DNA of 64,000 nt, taken from Streptomyces sp. NRRL S-37. GTDB lineage: Bacteria; Actinomycetota; Actinomycetes; Streptomycetales; Streptomycetaceae. A program made the position numbers and the translations under genes. The stretch spans positions 150,516 through 214,515 of the forward strand of contig NZ_JOIZ01000012.1 in the NCBI RefSeq assembly GCF_000721605.1. The letters run 5' to 3'. A model generated the notes under the pieces. That model saw only the letters and a list, made by a program, of their open reading frames with translations. It searched no databases and was not told the DNA's origin. Below are positions 55,422 through 64,000 of this stretch, piece by piece (the stretch's first letter is position 1; each line of letters begins with the position of its first letter).

Positions 55422-56051
55422 ATGCTGCTGTGGATCAACGGCCCGTTCGGGGGCGGCAAGACACAGACCGCACACGAGATACGGCGCCGCCTGCCGGGCA
55501 GCGTCGTCTGCGACCCGGAGCACCCCGGGTTCGGCCTGCACCGCATGCTGCCGTCCGGACTGCGCGGCGACTTCCGGGACCTGGAGTCCTGGCGGCGGGG
55601 CGTCGTCGAGGTCCTCGACCTGGCCCTGACCGGGCAGGACGGCGTGGTGATCGCCCCCATGACCGTCACCGACTCCGGCCACTTCGCGGAGACCGTCGGG
55701 CGGCTGCGCGAACTCGGCCACGACGTACGCCACTTCACCCTCCTCGCCGAGCGTGCGACGGTGCTGCGGCGGCTGCGCGAGCGCGGCTTCGGCCACCTCG
55801 TGCGGTACGCGAGGGGGAAGGAGGCGCCGCGCCGGGAGAGCTGGGCGGTGCGGCAACTCGACCACTGCCTGGAGCGGCTGAGCGAGCCGGAGTTCGCCGA
55901 ACACCTGTGGACGGACCACACCACGGTGCCGAAGACGGCGGACCGCATCGCCGTCCTGGCCGGACTGACCCTGCTCCCCCACCACGAGGGCCGGCTGCGG
56001 ACCCGGCTGCGGCAGGCGGGCGTGGGTATCCGCCACATCCGCTTCGACTGA
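55422..56051 (+). CDS. P-loop ATPase related to TmrB (tunicamycin resistance)
   Basis: A 209-residue protein with an N-terminal P-loop WINGPFGGGKTQTA and a long basic C-terminal half (RLRTRLRQAGVGIRHIRF). The first 30 residues match the start of Bacillus TmrB, an ATP-binding tunicamycin-resistance protein, and of related AAA_18-type kinases. TmrB is thought to bind tunicamycin at the membrane. Streptomyces make tunicamycin-type compounds, so resistance is plausible, but many such homologues are of unknown role. ATG 55422, 31 bp after the response regulator. Confidence 0.75.
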   Translation: MLLWINGPFGGGKTQTAHEIRRRLPGSVVCDPEHPGFGLHRMLPSGLRGDFRDLESWRRGVVEVLDLALTGQDGVVIAPMTVTDSGHFAETVGRLRELGHDVRHFTLLAERATVLRRLRERGFGHLVRYARGKEAPRRESWAVRQLDHCLERLSEPEFAEHLWTDHTTVPKTADRIAVLAGLTLLPHHEGRLRTRLRQAGVGIRHIRFD

Positions 56052-56115
56052 CGGACACCGTACGCGCCGTCAGCGCAGGATCCCCTCAAAGGGCGGCGGG
56101 GGCGAAGAGACCTCC

Positions 56116-57327
56116 TCAGGCCGCCCGCAGCAGCCGCCGCGCGAACTCCTCCGCCGCCTCCCGGACGTCCCCGGCGCTCCACTCCAGGCCGTCGGACCGC
56201 ACGTACACCTCCGTGGCGGACACCCCCGGCCCCTTCGGGTCCCAGTGGTCGGCGAAGAGCATCGCCCCCGTCTCCTCCACCGCCGCGATCGCCGCCTCGG
56301 CGACCACATCCGCCTCGTACGGCAGCCACACCTGGAAGTCGTGGGTGTGCGGCACCTCCGGGTGGACGCGGAACCAGGGCATCCCCCCTGCCTCCAGACC
56401 CTCGCGCAGCGCGGCGGCCACCACGCGCGCGTGCCGGACGTACTCCGGCAGCCGGGGCAGCTCCCGGTCCAGGCCGATCAGCGCCGACAGCGCGGTCGGG
56501 AACTGCTGGAACACGTTGCCCCCGTACCGGTGCCGCCAGGCCTTCGCCTCCTCCACCAGCGTCGTGGGACCGGCGAGGGCCGCGCCGCCGAACGCGCCGA
56601 GGGACTTGTAGAACGACACGTAGACGCTGTCCGCGAGGCCCGCGATCTCCTCCAGCGGCCGGCCGAAGTGCTCGACGCACTCCCACAGCCGGGCCCCGTC
56701 GACGTGCACGACCGCCTCGCGTTCCCGCGCGGCGGCCACCACCCCGGTCAGCTCCTCCCACGTGGGCAGCACGAAACCGGCGTCCCTGAGCGGCAGCTCC
56801 AGCATCAGCGCCCCGAAGGGCTCCTCGAAGTCGCGCACCTCTTCGGCGGTGGGCAGCCGGGGCTCGCTCGTCAGCCGCACCGGCCGCAACCCGCTGACCT
56901 GGCTGAACGCGTTCCGTTCATGCACCTCGGGGTGGCTGAGCGGGTGCAGCGCGACCGTGGGGTCGCCGGTGCGGCCGGCCCAGCAGCGCAGCGCCACCTG
57001 CTGGGCCATCGTGCCGGTCGGGAAGAACGCGGCGGCCTCGGTGCCGAGCAGACCGGCGACCCGCTTCTCCAGGGCCTCGACGACACCGTTGCCGTAGACG
57101 TCGGACATCTCGTCGAGGTCGTACACGCTCCCCGCGGCCTCCAGCAGCGCCAGCCGCTCCCGGAGCGGGGCGACGAAGCCGAGGCGCGCGAGTACGCGCG
57201 GGGCACCGCGCCGGGCGGCGATCCGCCGTTCGCGCAACGTCGGCCGCGACGCGCCGTCCGCCTCCGGGCCGGGCTCCCGCCCGTCCCGCACCCTCGTGGT
57301 GTCACTCGTACCGTCCGTATCACTCAT
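56116..57327 (-). CDS. Threonine aldolase-family PLP enzyme
   Basis: A 403-residue fold-type I PLP enzyme of the beta-eliminating lyase family. The PLP lysine is Lys241 in SFYKSLGAFGGAAL; VVHVDGARLWECVEHFGRPL is the aspartate block; SDVYGNGVVEALEKRVAGLL and FFPTGTMAQQVALR are typical. Low-specificity threonine aldolases cleave threonine to glycine and acetaldehyde. It is longer than most because of an N-terminal extension of about 45 charged residues. ATG 57327 chosen; ATG 57339 is 4 codons earlier. The exact substrate is uncertain. Confidence 0.88.
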   Translation of the reverse strand: MSDTDGTSDTTRVRDGREPGPEADGASRPTLRERRIAARRGAPRVLARLGFVAPLRERLALLEAAGSVYDLDEMSDVYGNGVVEALEKRVAGLLGTEAAAFFPTGTMAQQVALRCWAGRTGDPTVALHPLSHPEVHERNAFSQVSGLRPVRLTSEPRLPTAEEVRDFEEPFGALMLELPLRDAGFVLPTWEELTGVVAAAREREAVVHVDGARLWECVEHFGRPLEEIAGLADSVYVSFYKSLGAFGGAALAGPTTLVEEAKAWRHRYGGNVFQQFPTALSALIGLDRELPRLPEYVRHARVVAAALREGLEAGGMPWFRVHPEVPHTHDFQVWLPYEADVVAEAAIAAVEETGAMLFADHWDPKGPGVSATEVYVRSDGLEWSAGDVREAAEEFARRLLRAA

Positions 57328-57571
57328 ACGTGTGATCATCCCGCGCCCCGCCCGCGCGGGCACCCCCCATGTCCGTACGCGCGGGCCCGTACGCGCGGAG
57401 GCCCACGCCGCACGCGCGCGTGCCGCACCATTTCCGCACGCGCGTGTGCCACGACGGCGCACGGAAACCCACAGCCTGTGGACAACCGACCGCCCCCGGA
57501 ACCGATCGCGTTAACATGACGAGAAATCGTCCGGTACCCCGAGCGGACTGGAACGGGAAGGCCGCCGTCGC

Positions 57572-58528
57572 GTGAACACAACCCCACAGCCAGATCCCCG
57601 AGGCCGCCCCGCGCGGCTCACCGTCGGCGTCGTCGGCGCCGGACGCGTGGGCCCCGCCCTGGCCGCGTCCCTCCAGCTCGCCGGACACCGCCCGGTGGCC
57701 GTCTCCGCCGTCTCCGACGCCTCCCGCAGGCGCGCCGAGCGGATGCTCCCCGACGTGCCGGTGGTGCCGCCCGCCGAGGTCCTCCAGCGGTCCGAGCTGG
57801 TCCTGCTGACCGTCCCGGACGACGCCCTGCCCGAGCTGGTCGCCGGACTCGCCGACACCGGCGCGGTCCGGCCGGGCCAGCTGCTGGCGCACACCTCCGG
57901 GCGGTACGGCGCGAAGGTCCTCGACCCCGCCCGGCGGGCCGGCGCGCTGCCGCTCGCCCTGCACCCCGCGATGACGTTCACCGGCACCCCCGTCGACGTG
58001 CAGCGCCTCGCCGGGTGCTCCTTCGGCGTCACCGCCCCCGAGGAGCTGCGGCTGGCCGCCGAGGCCCTCGTCGTCGAGATGGGCGGCGAGCCGGAATGGA
58101 TCGCCGAGGAGAACCGCCCGCTCTACCACGCGGCCCTCGCCCTGGGCGCCAACCACCTGGTCACCCTGGTCGCCCAGTCCCTGGAACTGCTGCGTACCGC
58201 CGGTGTCGAGGCCCCCGACCGGATGCTCGGCCCGCTGCTCGGCGCCGCCCTGGACAACGCCCTGCGCTCCGGCGACGCGGCCCTCACCGGCCCGGTCGCG
58301 CGCGGCGACGCGGGCACGGTCGCCGCGCACGTCACCGAGCTGCGCCGGCACGCCCCGGGAGCCGTCGCCGGCTACCTGGCGATGGCCCGCGCGACCGCCG
58401 ACCGGGCCCTCGCCCACGGCCTGCTGAAACCGGAACTCGCCGAGGACCTCCTCGGAGTGCTCGCCGACGGAACCGGCGGAGCCGCCGGGGCCGACGGCAC
58501 CGGAAGCACCCCGGGGGAGGACCGATGA
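57572..58528 (+). CDS. Rossmann-fold oxidoreductase-like protein (DUF2520)
   Basis: A 318-residue protein with an NAD(P)-binding start ([20 protein letters not shown]) and the DUF2520 C-terminal domain ([20 protein letters not shown]). The layout is that of a 6-phosphogluconate-dehydrogenase-like or ketopantoate reductase-like reductase. Being at the head of the panC operon, it could supply the ketopantoate reductase step, but the family is not a classical PanE and this remains a guess. GTG 57572 with GGGAAGG 10 nt upstream. It overlaps the next small ORF by ATGA. Confidence 0.87.
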   Translation: MNTTPQPDPRGRPARLTVGVVGAGRVGPALAASLQLAGHRPVAVSAVSDASRRRAERMLPDVPVVPPAEVLQRSELVLLTVPDDALPELVAGLADTGAVRPGQLLAHTSGRYGAKVLDPARRAGALPLALHPAMTFTGTPVDVQRLAGCSFGVTAPEELRLAAEALVVEMGGEPEWIAEENRPLYHAALALGANHLVTLVAQSLELLRTAGVEAPDRMLGPLLGAALDNALRSGDAALTGPVARGDAGTVAAHVTELRRHAPGAVAGYLAMARATADRALAHGLLKPELAEDLLGVLADGTGGAAGADGTGSTPGEDR

Positions 58529-58602
58529 GCGACACGCCCCGGCACCCCGCCCACCCCACCCCCGCGACGACGCGCGCGTCCCGGAACGGAGTCACCCGAT
58601 GA
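58525..58602 (+). CDS. 25-codon ORF coupling the DUF2520 gene and panC
   Basis: ATG 58525 overlaps the DUF2520 stop (ATGA) and has an excellent GGGGGAGG 4-11 nt upstream; its TGA (58600-58602) overlaps the panC start (ATGA again). It encodes a 25-residue Pro/Thr/Arg-rich peptide ([16 protein letters not shown]...). Both overlaps suggest it carries ribosomes from one gene to the next. No conserved domain. It may simply be a coupling device rather than a working peptide. Confidence 0.5.
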   Translation: MSDTPRHPAHPTPATTRASRNGVTR

Positions 58603-59597
58603 CCGCCACCCTGCTGCGCACCGCCGCCGAACTGCACGCACGCGCGCGTACCGGCCGCCGTGCCGTCGTGATGACCATGGGGGCCCTGCACGAGGGCCAC
58701 GCCACGCTGATCCGCACCGCGCGGGGGATCGCCGGCCCCGACGGCGAGGTCGTGGTCACCGTCTTCGTCAACCCGCTGCAGTTCGGCGCGGGCGAGGACC
58801 TGGACCGCTACCCGCGCACCCTGGACGCCGACATCGAGCTCGCCGGGCAGGCGGGCGCCGACGCCGTCTTCGCCCCGTCCGTGGACGAGGTCTACCCGGG
58901 CGGCGAACCCCAGGTCCGCGTCACGGCCGGCCCCATGGGCGAACGCCTGGAGGGCGCCACCCGCCCCGGCCACTTCGACGGCATGCTCACCGTCGTCGCC
59001 AAACTGCTCCACCTCACCCGCCCCGACGTCGCGCTGTACGGCCAGAAGGACGCCCAGCAGCTCGCCCTGATCCGCCGCATGGTGCGGGACCTGAACTTCG
59101 GCGTCGAGATCGTCGGCGTGCCCACCGTCCGCGAGGAGGACGGGCTCGCCCTGTCCAGCCGCAACCGCTACCTCTCGCCCGCCGAGCGGCGCACCGCGCT
59201 CGCCCTGTCCCAGGCCCTGTTCGCGGGCCGCGACCGGCACGCCGCCCAGCAGGCGCTGCGCGCGCGGGCCAGCGAGGTGCCCGCCACGCGCGCGCGTGCC
59301 GAGGCGCTCAGCGCCATAGGGGAGTCCCGCGCGGCGGCCGACGCGCACGCCGTCGCCACGACCGCCGGCGGCCCGGCGGCCGTCCGCGCCGCCGCCCGCC
59401 TGGTCCTCGACGAGGCCGCCCGCCTCACGCCGCCCCTCGACCTGGACTACCTGGCCCTGGTCGACCCCTCCGACTTCACCGAGATCGGCGACGACTTCAC
59501 CGGAGAGGCCGTCCTCGCGGTGGCCGCCCGCGTGGGCACCACCCGCCTGATCGACAACCTCCCCCTGACCTTCGGAACCTTCGGAGCCGCCTCGTGA
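58599..59597 (+). CDS. panC: Pantothenate synthetase
   Basis: A 332-residue enzyme that joins pantoate and beta-alanine with ATP. Motifs: [15 protein letters not shown] (HxGH adenylate site), [43 protein letters not shown] and [12 protein letters not shown] 58599 with GGAACGGAG upstream. It overlaps nadB by 4 bp (GTGA). In the same operon as coaX, so two coenzyme A precursor steps are together. Confidence 0.97.
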   Translation: MTATLLRTAAELHARARTGRRAVVMTMGALHEGHATLIRTARGIAGPDGEVVVTVFVNPLQFGAGEDLDRYPRTLDADIELAGQAGADAVFAPSVDEVYPGGEPQVRVTAGPMGERLEGATRPGHFDGMLTVVAKLLHLTRPDVALYGQKDAQQLALIRRMVRDLNFGVEIVGVPTVREEDGLALSSRNRYLSPAERRTALALSQALFAGRDRHAAQQALRARASEVPATRARAEALSAIGESRAAADAHAVATTAGGPAAVRAAARLVLDEAARLTPPLDLDYLALVDPSDFTEIGDDFTGEAVLAVAARVGTTRLIDNLPLTFGTFGAAS

Positions 59598-61354
59598 CCA
59601 GCACAGGCATACGCCCGCCCGTCGCCCACCACCCCCGGACGGGAGCCCTCGGCGAGCGTCCCCGTCTGCACGCGCCCGCGCCCGGGTGGTCCATCGACGC
59701 GGACGTCGTGGTCGTCGGCTCCGGCGTCGCCGGCCTCACCGCCGCCCTGCGCTGCGAGGCCGCCGGCCTGACGACGGTGGTCGTCACCAAGGCCCGCCTC
59801 GACGACGGCTCCACCCGCTGGGCCCAGGGCGGCATCGCCGCGGCCCTCGGCGAGGGCGACACCCCCGAGCAGCACCTGGACGACACCCTGGTCGCCGGCG
59901 CGGGCCTGTGCGACGAGGAAGCGGTCCGCATCCTCGTCACCGAGGGCCCCGACGCCGTACGCCGCCTCATCGAGACCGGCGCGCACTTCGACGAGTCGGC
60001 CGACGGCGACCTGGAACTCACCCGCGAGGGCGGCCACCACCGCCGCCGCATCGCCCACGCGGGCGGCGACGCCACCGGCGCGGAGATCTCCCGCGCCCTC
60101 GTCGAGGCGGTCCGCGCACGCGGGACGCGCACCATCGAGAACGCCCTCGTCCTCGACCTCCTCACCGACGCCGAGGGCCGCACCGCCGGCGTCACCCTGC
60201 ACGTCATGGGGGAGGGCCAGCACGACGGCGTGGGCGCCGTCCACGCGCCCGCCGTGGTCCTGGCGACCGGCGGCATGGGCCAGGTCTTCTCCGCGACCAC
60301 GAACCCCGCCGTCTCCACGGGCGACGGCGTGGCCCTCGCCCTGCGCGCGGGCGCCGAGGTGAGCGACCTCGAGTTCGTCCAGTTCCACCCGACGGTGCTC
60401 TTCCTCGGCCCGGACGCGGAGGGCCAGCAGCCGCTGGTCTCCGAGGCGGTACGCGGCGAGGGCGCCCACCTGGTGGACGCCGACGGCGTGCGCTTCATGC
60501 GGGGGCAGCACGAACTCGCCGAACTCGCCCCGCGCGACATCGTCGCCAAGGGCATCATGCGCCGCATGCGGGAGCGGGACACCGAGCACATGTACCTCGA
60601 CGCCCGCCACTTCGGCGCCGAGATGTGGGAACACCGCTTCCCCACGATCCTCGCCGCCTGCCGCGCGCACGGCATCGACCCGGTCACCGAGCCCGTCCCG
60701 GTCGCCCCGGCCGCCCACTACGCCTCCGGCGGCGTCCGCACCGACTCCCACGGCCGCACCACCGTGCCCGGCCTGTACGCGTGCGGCGAGGTCGCCTGCA
60801 CCGGCGTGCACGGCGCCAACCGCCTCGCCTCCAACTCCCTCCTCGAGGGCCTGGTCTACGCCGAGCGCATCGCCGCCGACATCGCGCGCGCCGGAAACAC
60901 CCTCCACGCGCGCGTGCCGCAGCCGCTCCCCGTCACGGAGCGCCCCGCCCACCCCCTCCTCCCCCCGGAGGCCCGCTTCACCATCCAGCGGATCATGAGC
61001 CGGGGAGCGGGCGTCCTGCGCTCCGAGGCGTCGCTCTCCGAGGCCGCCGACAGTCTCCAGCGGCTCCACGCCGAAGCGCGCGACGCCCTCGACGAGAACG
61101 GCAAGACCGCCGAGCCCGGCGTCGACACCTGGGAGGCCACCAACCTCCTGTGCGTGGCCCGCGTCCTGGTCGCCGCCGCGCGGCGGCGCGAGGAGACCCG
61201 CGGCTGCCACTGGCGCGAGGACCGTCCCGAGCGCGACGACACGGCCTGGCGCCGCCACATCGTCGTACGGCTGAATCCGGACCGATCGCTGGCGGTGCAC
61301 GCCACCGACACCACAGACTTCCCCCCGACCCTCACCCAGGCCCAGGAGCAGTGA
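59594..61354 (+). CDS. nadB: L-aspartate oxidase
   Basis: A 586-residue FAD enzyme that oxidises aspartate to iminoaspartate in NAD synthesis. The FAD site is [45 protein letters not shown] and [20 protein letters not shown] are diagnostic; the C-terminal helical domain follows ([20 protein letters not shown]). GTG 59594 overlaps the panC stop. Quinolinate synthase (nadA) is not in this window. It overlaps or abuts nadC. Confidence 0.96.
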   Translation: MTSTGIRPPVAHHPRTGALGERPRLHAPAPGWSIDADVVVVGSGVAGLTAALRCEAAGLTTVVVTKARLDDGSTRWAQGGIAAALGEGDTPEQHLDDTLVAGAGLCDEEAVRILVTEGPDAVRRLIETGAHFDESADGDLELTREGGHHRRRIAHAGGDATGAEISRALVEAVRARGTRTIENALVLDLLTDAEGRTAGVTLHVMGEGQHDGVGAVHAPAVVLATGGMGQVFSATTNPAVSTGDGVALALRAGAEVSDLEFVQFHPTVLFLGPDAEGQQPLVSEAVRGEGAHLVDADGVRFMRGQHELAELAPRDIVAKGIMRRMRERDTEHMYLDARHFGAEMWEHRFPTILAACRAHGIDPVTEPVPVAPAAHYASGGVRTDSHGRTTVPGLYACGEVACTGVHGANRLASNSLLEGLVYAERIAADIARAGNTLHARVPQPLPVTERPAHPLLPPEARFTIQRIMSRGAGVLRSEASLSEAADSLQRLHAEARDALDENGKTAEPGVDTWEATNLLCVARVLVAAARRREETRGCHWREDRPERDDTAWRRHIVVRLNPDRSLAVHATDTTDFPPTLTQAQEQ

Positions 61355-61359
61355 CAGCA

Positions 61360-62334
61360 GTGACCACCCCCGACCTTCCCCTCGTCCCCTCCGGCGGCTG
61401 TGGCGACGGCTGCGCCTGCGGCGCCGACGAGGAGACCTACCTGGAGTGCGGCCTCGACCCCGCGCTCGCCCAGCTCCTGGCCGACGCCGGCCTCGACCCC
61501 GTCGAGGTCGAGGACATCGCCAACGTCGCCCTCCAGGAGGACCTGGCCCACGGCGTGGACGTGACGACGGTCGCGACCATCCCGGAGGACGCCGTCGCCA
61601 CCGCCGACTTCACCGCGCGGGAGGCGGGCACGGTGGCGGGCCTCAGGGTCGCCGAGGCGGTCATGTCGGTCGTCTGCACGGAGGAGTTCGAGGTCGAACG
61701 CCACGTGGAGGACGGTGACCGCGTGGAGGCGGGCCAGAAGCTCCTCTCGGTCACCACCCGCACCCGCGACATCCTCACGGCGGAACGCAGCGCCCTGAAC
61801 CTCCTGTGCCGCCTGTCGGGCATCGCGACCGCCACGCGCGCGTGGGCGGACGTCCTCGACGGCACCAAGGCGAAGGTCCGCGACACCCGCAAGACCACGC
61901 CCGGCCTGCGCAGCCTGGAGAAGTTCGCCGTGCGCTGCGGCGGCGGCGTCAACCACCGCATGTCCCTCTCGGACGCGGCCCTGGTCAAGGACAACCACGT
62001 GGTGGCCGCCGGCGGTGTCGCCGAGGCCTTCACCGCGGTCCGCGAGCGCTTCCCCGATGTCCCGATCGAGGTCGAGGTCGACACCTTGCACCAGCTCCGT
62101 GAGGTCCTGGACGCCGGCGCCGACCTGATCCTGCTGGACAACTTCACGCCCGGCGAGTGCGCGGAGGCGGTGGCCCTCGTCGACGGGCGCGCCGCCCTGG
62201 AGGCCTCGGGCCGTCTCACCCTCACCAACGCCAAGGCCTACGCCGACACGGGCGTCGACTACCTGGCCGTGGGCGCCCTCACCCACTCCTCGCCGATCCT
62301 GGACATCGGCCTCGACCTGCGAGCGGCGGAGTAG
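61360..62334 (+). CDS. nadC: Nicotinate-nucleotide pyrophosphorylase
   Basis: A 324-residue enzyme that converts quinolinate and PRPP to nicotinate mononucleotide. Core: EDLAHGVDVTTVATIPEDA, ERSALNLLCRLSGIATATR, RDTRKTTPGLRSLEKFAV, GGGVNHRMSLSDAALVKDNH and VEVDTLHQLREVLDAGADLI. An N-terminal extension of about 30 residues carries Cys at CGDGCACG and ECG, not usual for the enzyme. GTG 61360 gives an 11-nt spacing to AGGAG; GTG 61351, overlapping nadB, is possible. Confidence 0.96.
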   Translation: MTTPDLPLVPSGGCGDGCACGADEETYLECGLDPALAQLLADAGLDPVEVEDIANVALQEDLAHGVDVTTVATIPEDAVATADFTAREAGTVAGLRVAEAVMSVVCTEEFEVERHVEDGDRVEAGQKLLSVTTRTRDILTAERSALNLLCRLSGIATATRAWADVLDGTKAKVRDTRKTTPGLRSLEKFAVRCGGGVNHRMSLSDAALVKDNHVVAAGGVAEAFTAVRERFPDVPIEVEVDTLHQLREVLDAGADLILLDNFTPGECAEAVALVDGRAALEASGRLTLTNAKAYADTGVDYLAVGALTHSSPILDIGLDLRAAE

Positions 62335-62342
62335 GACCGGCC

Positions 62343-63140
62343 ATGCTGCTGACGATCGACGTGGGCAACACCCACACCGTCCTGGGCCTCTTCGACGGCG
62401 ACGACATCGTCGAACACTGGCGCATCTCCACGGACGCGCGCCGCACGGCCGACGAACTCGCGGTCCTCCTCCAGGGCCTGATGGGCATGCACCCGCTGCT
62501 GGGCGACGACCTGGGCGACGGCATCGACGGCATCGCGATCTGCGCGACGGTCCCGTCCGTCCTGCACGAACTCCGCGAGGTCACCCGCCGCTACTACGGG
62601 GACGTTCCGGCGGTGCTGGTCGAGCCGGGCGTGAAGACGGGGGTGCCGATCCTCACCGACAACCCCAAGGAGGTCGGCGCGGACCGCATCATCAACGCGG
62701 TTGCGGCGGTCGACCTCTACGGCGGTCCGGCGATCGTCGTCGACTTCGGCACGGCGACGACGTTCGACGCGGTCTCCGCGCGGGGGGAGTACGTCGGCGG
62801 GGTCATCGCCCCCGGCATCGAGATCTCCGTCGAGGCGCTCGGCGTCCGCGGCGCGCAGCTGCGGAAGATCGAGGTGGCGCGTCCGCGCAGTGTGATCGGC
62901 AAGAACACGGTCGAGGCGATGCAGTCCGGCATCATCTACGGATTCGCCGGTCAGGTCGACGGTGTGGTCAACCGGATGGCCCGCGAGCTGGCGGACGATC
63001 CCGAGGACGTGACGGTCATCGCGACGGGCGGGCTGGCGCCGATGGTGCTGGGTGAGAGCTCGGTCATCGACGAGCACGAACCGTGGCTGACGCTGATCGG
63101 GCTGCGCCTGGTGTACGAACGGAACGTGTCGCGTCTGTGA
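62343..63140 (+). CDS. coaX: Type III pantothenate kinase
   Basis: A 265-residue ASKHA-fold kinase that phosphorylates pantothenate, the first step of coenzyme A synthesis. Motifs: TIDVGNTHTVLGLFDGDD (phosphate 1), VDFGTATTFDAV and GGVIAPGIEISVEAL, with NPKEVGADRIINAVAAV. ATG 62343, 8 bp after nadC. Last gene of the panC-nadB-nadC-coaX operon. Confidence 0.97.
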   Translation: MLLTIDVGNTHTVLGLFDGDDIVEHWRISTDARRTADELAVLLQGLMGMHPLLGDDLGDGIDGIAICATVPSVLHELREVTRRYYGDVPAVLVEPGVKTGVPILTDNPKEVGADRIINAVAAVDLYGGPAIVVDFGTATTFDAVSARGEYVGGVIAPGIEISVEALGVRGAQLRKIEVARPRSVIGKNTVEAMQSGIIYGFAGQVDGVVNRMARELADDPEDVTVIATGGLAPMVLGESSVIDEHEPWLTLIGLRLVYERNVSRL

Positions 63141-63490
63141 CGCGCGGGTGCCTGTGCGGCGGCCCGGTGCCGTATGGGTGCCCCTCGCTGTGGTGGGCCG
63201 GCGCCGGGTTCGTGCGGCCCGGTGCCGTACGGGGTGCGCTGCGTCGCTGTGGGCCGGGGTGTTTGCGCGGCCCGGCGCTTGCGGGGTGCCGTCGCGCCCA
63301 CCCGTGCCGCCCCAGCGGCACGACTGCCCGCGGAAGCGGTGGCGTGCGGCGCGACTGCCTGCGGAGGGTGGGGTAGTGGCGGCGGTTGGGCGCGGGAGCG
63401 GCTGGGTGGTGGCCCGTCCACCCGGGTGGTGGCCCGCGCCACACCTGTCCCATGCGCGATGTTTGTCTGATTAGCGCGTATCGTCGCCGC
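63141..63490. other. Intergenic region with imperfect direct repeats
   Basis: About 350 bp without a gene. A unit of about 54 bp beginning GCGGCCCGGTGCCGTA and containing TCGCTGTGG..GGGCCGG occurs twice (around 63158-63200 and 63213-63256), with a third weaker GCGGCCCGG at 63267. Just before the next gene a -10-like TATCGT lies at 63479-63484, 6 nt from the ATG. Confidence 0.6.
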
Positions 63491-64000
63491 ATGCCCACGC
63501 CCTACGGACCCCGCGGCGGCATGGCGTTCGGTGCGGAGGAACTGCGCGTGCTCCGCCGCGCTCTCGCCCTCGCCCTGTGCCCCGCCCCCGCCTCGGCCGA
63601 CGACCTCCAGGACTGCCTCCGCCTCGTCACGGACCTCGACGAGGCGACGCGGGAGAGTGCCCGGCTGCGCGCCTTCCTCCTGGCCGACCTCGGCCGCTAC
63701 CGCGCGGCCCTCCCCGGCACCGCCGTCGGCTACCTCACGCTCCTGGAGGAGGCGCTGGGCGCCGGATACCGCCCCCACTCCGACGACCTGGCCGCCCTCC
63801 GGGCCCTGCGCGGCAACCCCACCGCCGCCACCCTCCTGCGCCACTGCCGGCGCACCTTCCTCCTGGCCCTCCCCGGCGGCCGCGCGGCCACCGAGGACCC
63901 GCAGGAGGAGCAGGACCCGTCCCCGAAGCCGGCCACCCCCCACCCCGCCCCGGACCCCACTCCCGCCCCCGCACCCGGACCCGCCCGCCCCGTCCCCACC
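63491..64000 (+). CDS. Hypothetical protein, 5' part
   Basis: Open frame from ATG 63491 to the window end (170 codons, no stop reached). The first 135 residues look folded and helical (FGAEELRVLRRALALAL, DDLQDCLRLVTDLDEATRE, YLTLLEEALGAG), then a Pro/Ala-rich stretch (PTPAPAPGPARP) begins. No ribosome site, and the -10-like TATCGT is 6 nt upstream, so the message may be leaderless. I do not recognise the family. Right-truncated by the window. Confidence 0.75.
   Translation, partial: MPTPYGPRGGMAFGAEELRVLRRALALALCPAPASADDLQDCLRLVTDLDEATRESARLRAFLLADLGRYRAALPGTAVGYLTLLEEALGAGYRPHSDDLAALRALRGNPTAATLLRHCRRTFLLALPGGRAATEDPQEEQDPSPKPATPHPAPDPTPAPAPGPARPVPT

Overview
The window is high-GC actinobacterial chromosome, almost certainly from a Streptomyces. 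The signs are GTG/TTG starts, ATGA/GTGA start-stop overlaps, a TopA with a Lys/Ala-rich tail, an MFS-thymidylate kinase fusion, a tipA gene, DUF397/XRE/ATP-binding regulators and a leucine TTA codon in one regulator. Most of it is core chromosome. I see no prophage, complete IS element, rRNA operon or CRISPR array.

Region 1 (1-14205, + strand): the 3' part of hppA (proton-pumping pyrophosphatase), a lipoprotein, a PrmC-like methyltransferase, a small membrane protein, topA, the MFS-Tmk fusion, the DNA polymerase III delta' subunit, a secreted tripeptidyl-peptidase-like hydrolase and tRNA-Thr(CGT). About 690 bp without a convincing gene follow.
Region 2 (14.9-26.2 kb): a membrane-anchored ricin-type lectin, a GT2 glycosyltransferase, a family A DNA polymerase lacking the 5' nuclease domain, an HTH/Clp_N protein with two palindromic operators, DUF2786, two lipoproteins, a DUF397 / ATP-binding / XRE-DUF5753 trio and an aldehyde dehydrogenase.
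Region 3 (26.3-32.4 kb): PadR plus a DrrAB-type ABC exporter whose ATPase frame is broken by a short GC-rich palindromic insertion; a glutamate decarboxylase and a ClC-type channel on one strand; and the divergent tipA gene.
Region 4 (32.6-48.8 kb): DedA, a ThrE-type exporter, ppa, dacB, a DUF2342 zincin, tilS, hpt, ftsH, folE and a leftward folP / NTF2-like / folB / folK / DUF3180 group, then a membrane-anchored coiled-coil protein.
Region 5 (49.2-64 kb): two bacterial PH-domain proteins; a stand-alone nuoD overlapping tail-to-tail with a MidA/NDUFAF7-like methyltransferase; a NarL-type two-component pair; a TmrB-like ATPase; a threonine aldolase-like enzyme; and a cofactor operon, DUF2520 - 25-codon ORF - panC - nadB - nadC - coaX. 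A partial hypothetical gene ends the window.

The observations most worth checking are: (1) a possible complex I assembly pair (NuoD plus MidA-like methyltransferase, with the arginine that NDUFAF7 methylates conserved); (2) an identical 15-bp element at the same position before two divergently related regulator genes, one with a TTA codon; (3) a self-contained HTH-Clp_N gene with two operators and a probably leaderless mRNA; (4) one short palindromic element inserted both in topA (in frame) and in the ABC ATPase (frame-breaking); (5) tipA with a TipAS-type internal start and both thiopeptide-binding cysteines. All family assignments are from reading the sequence; no database search was run.
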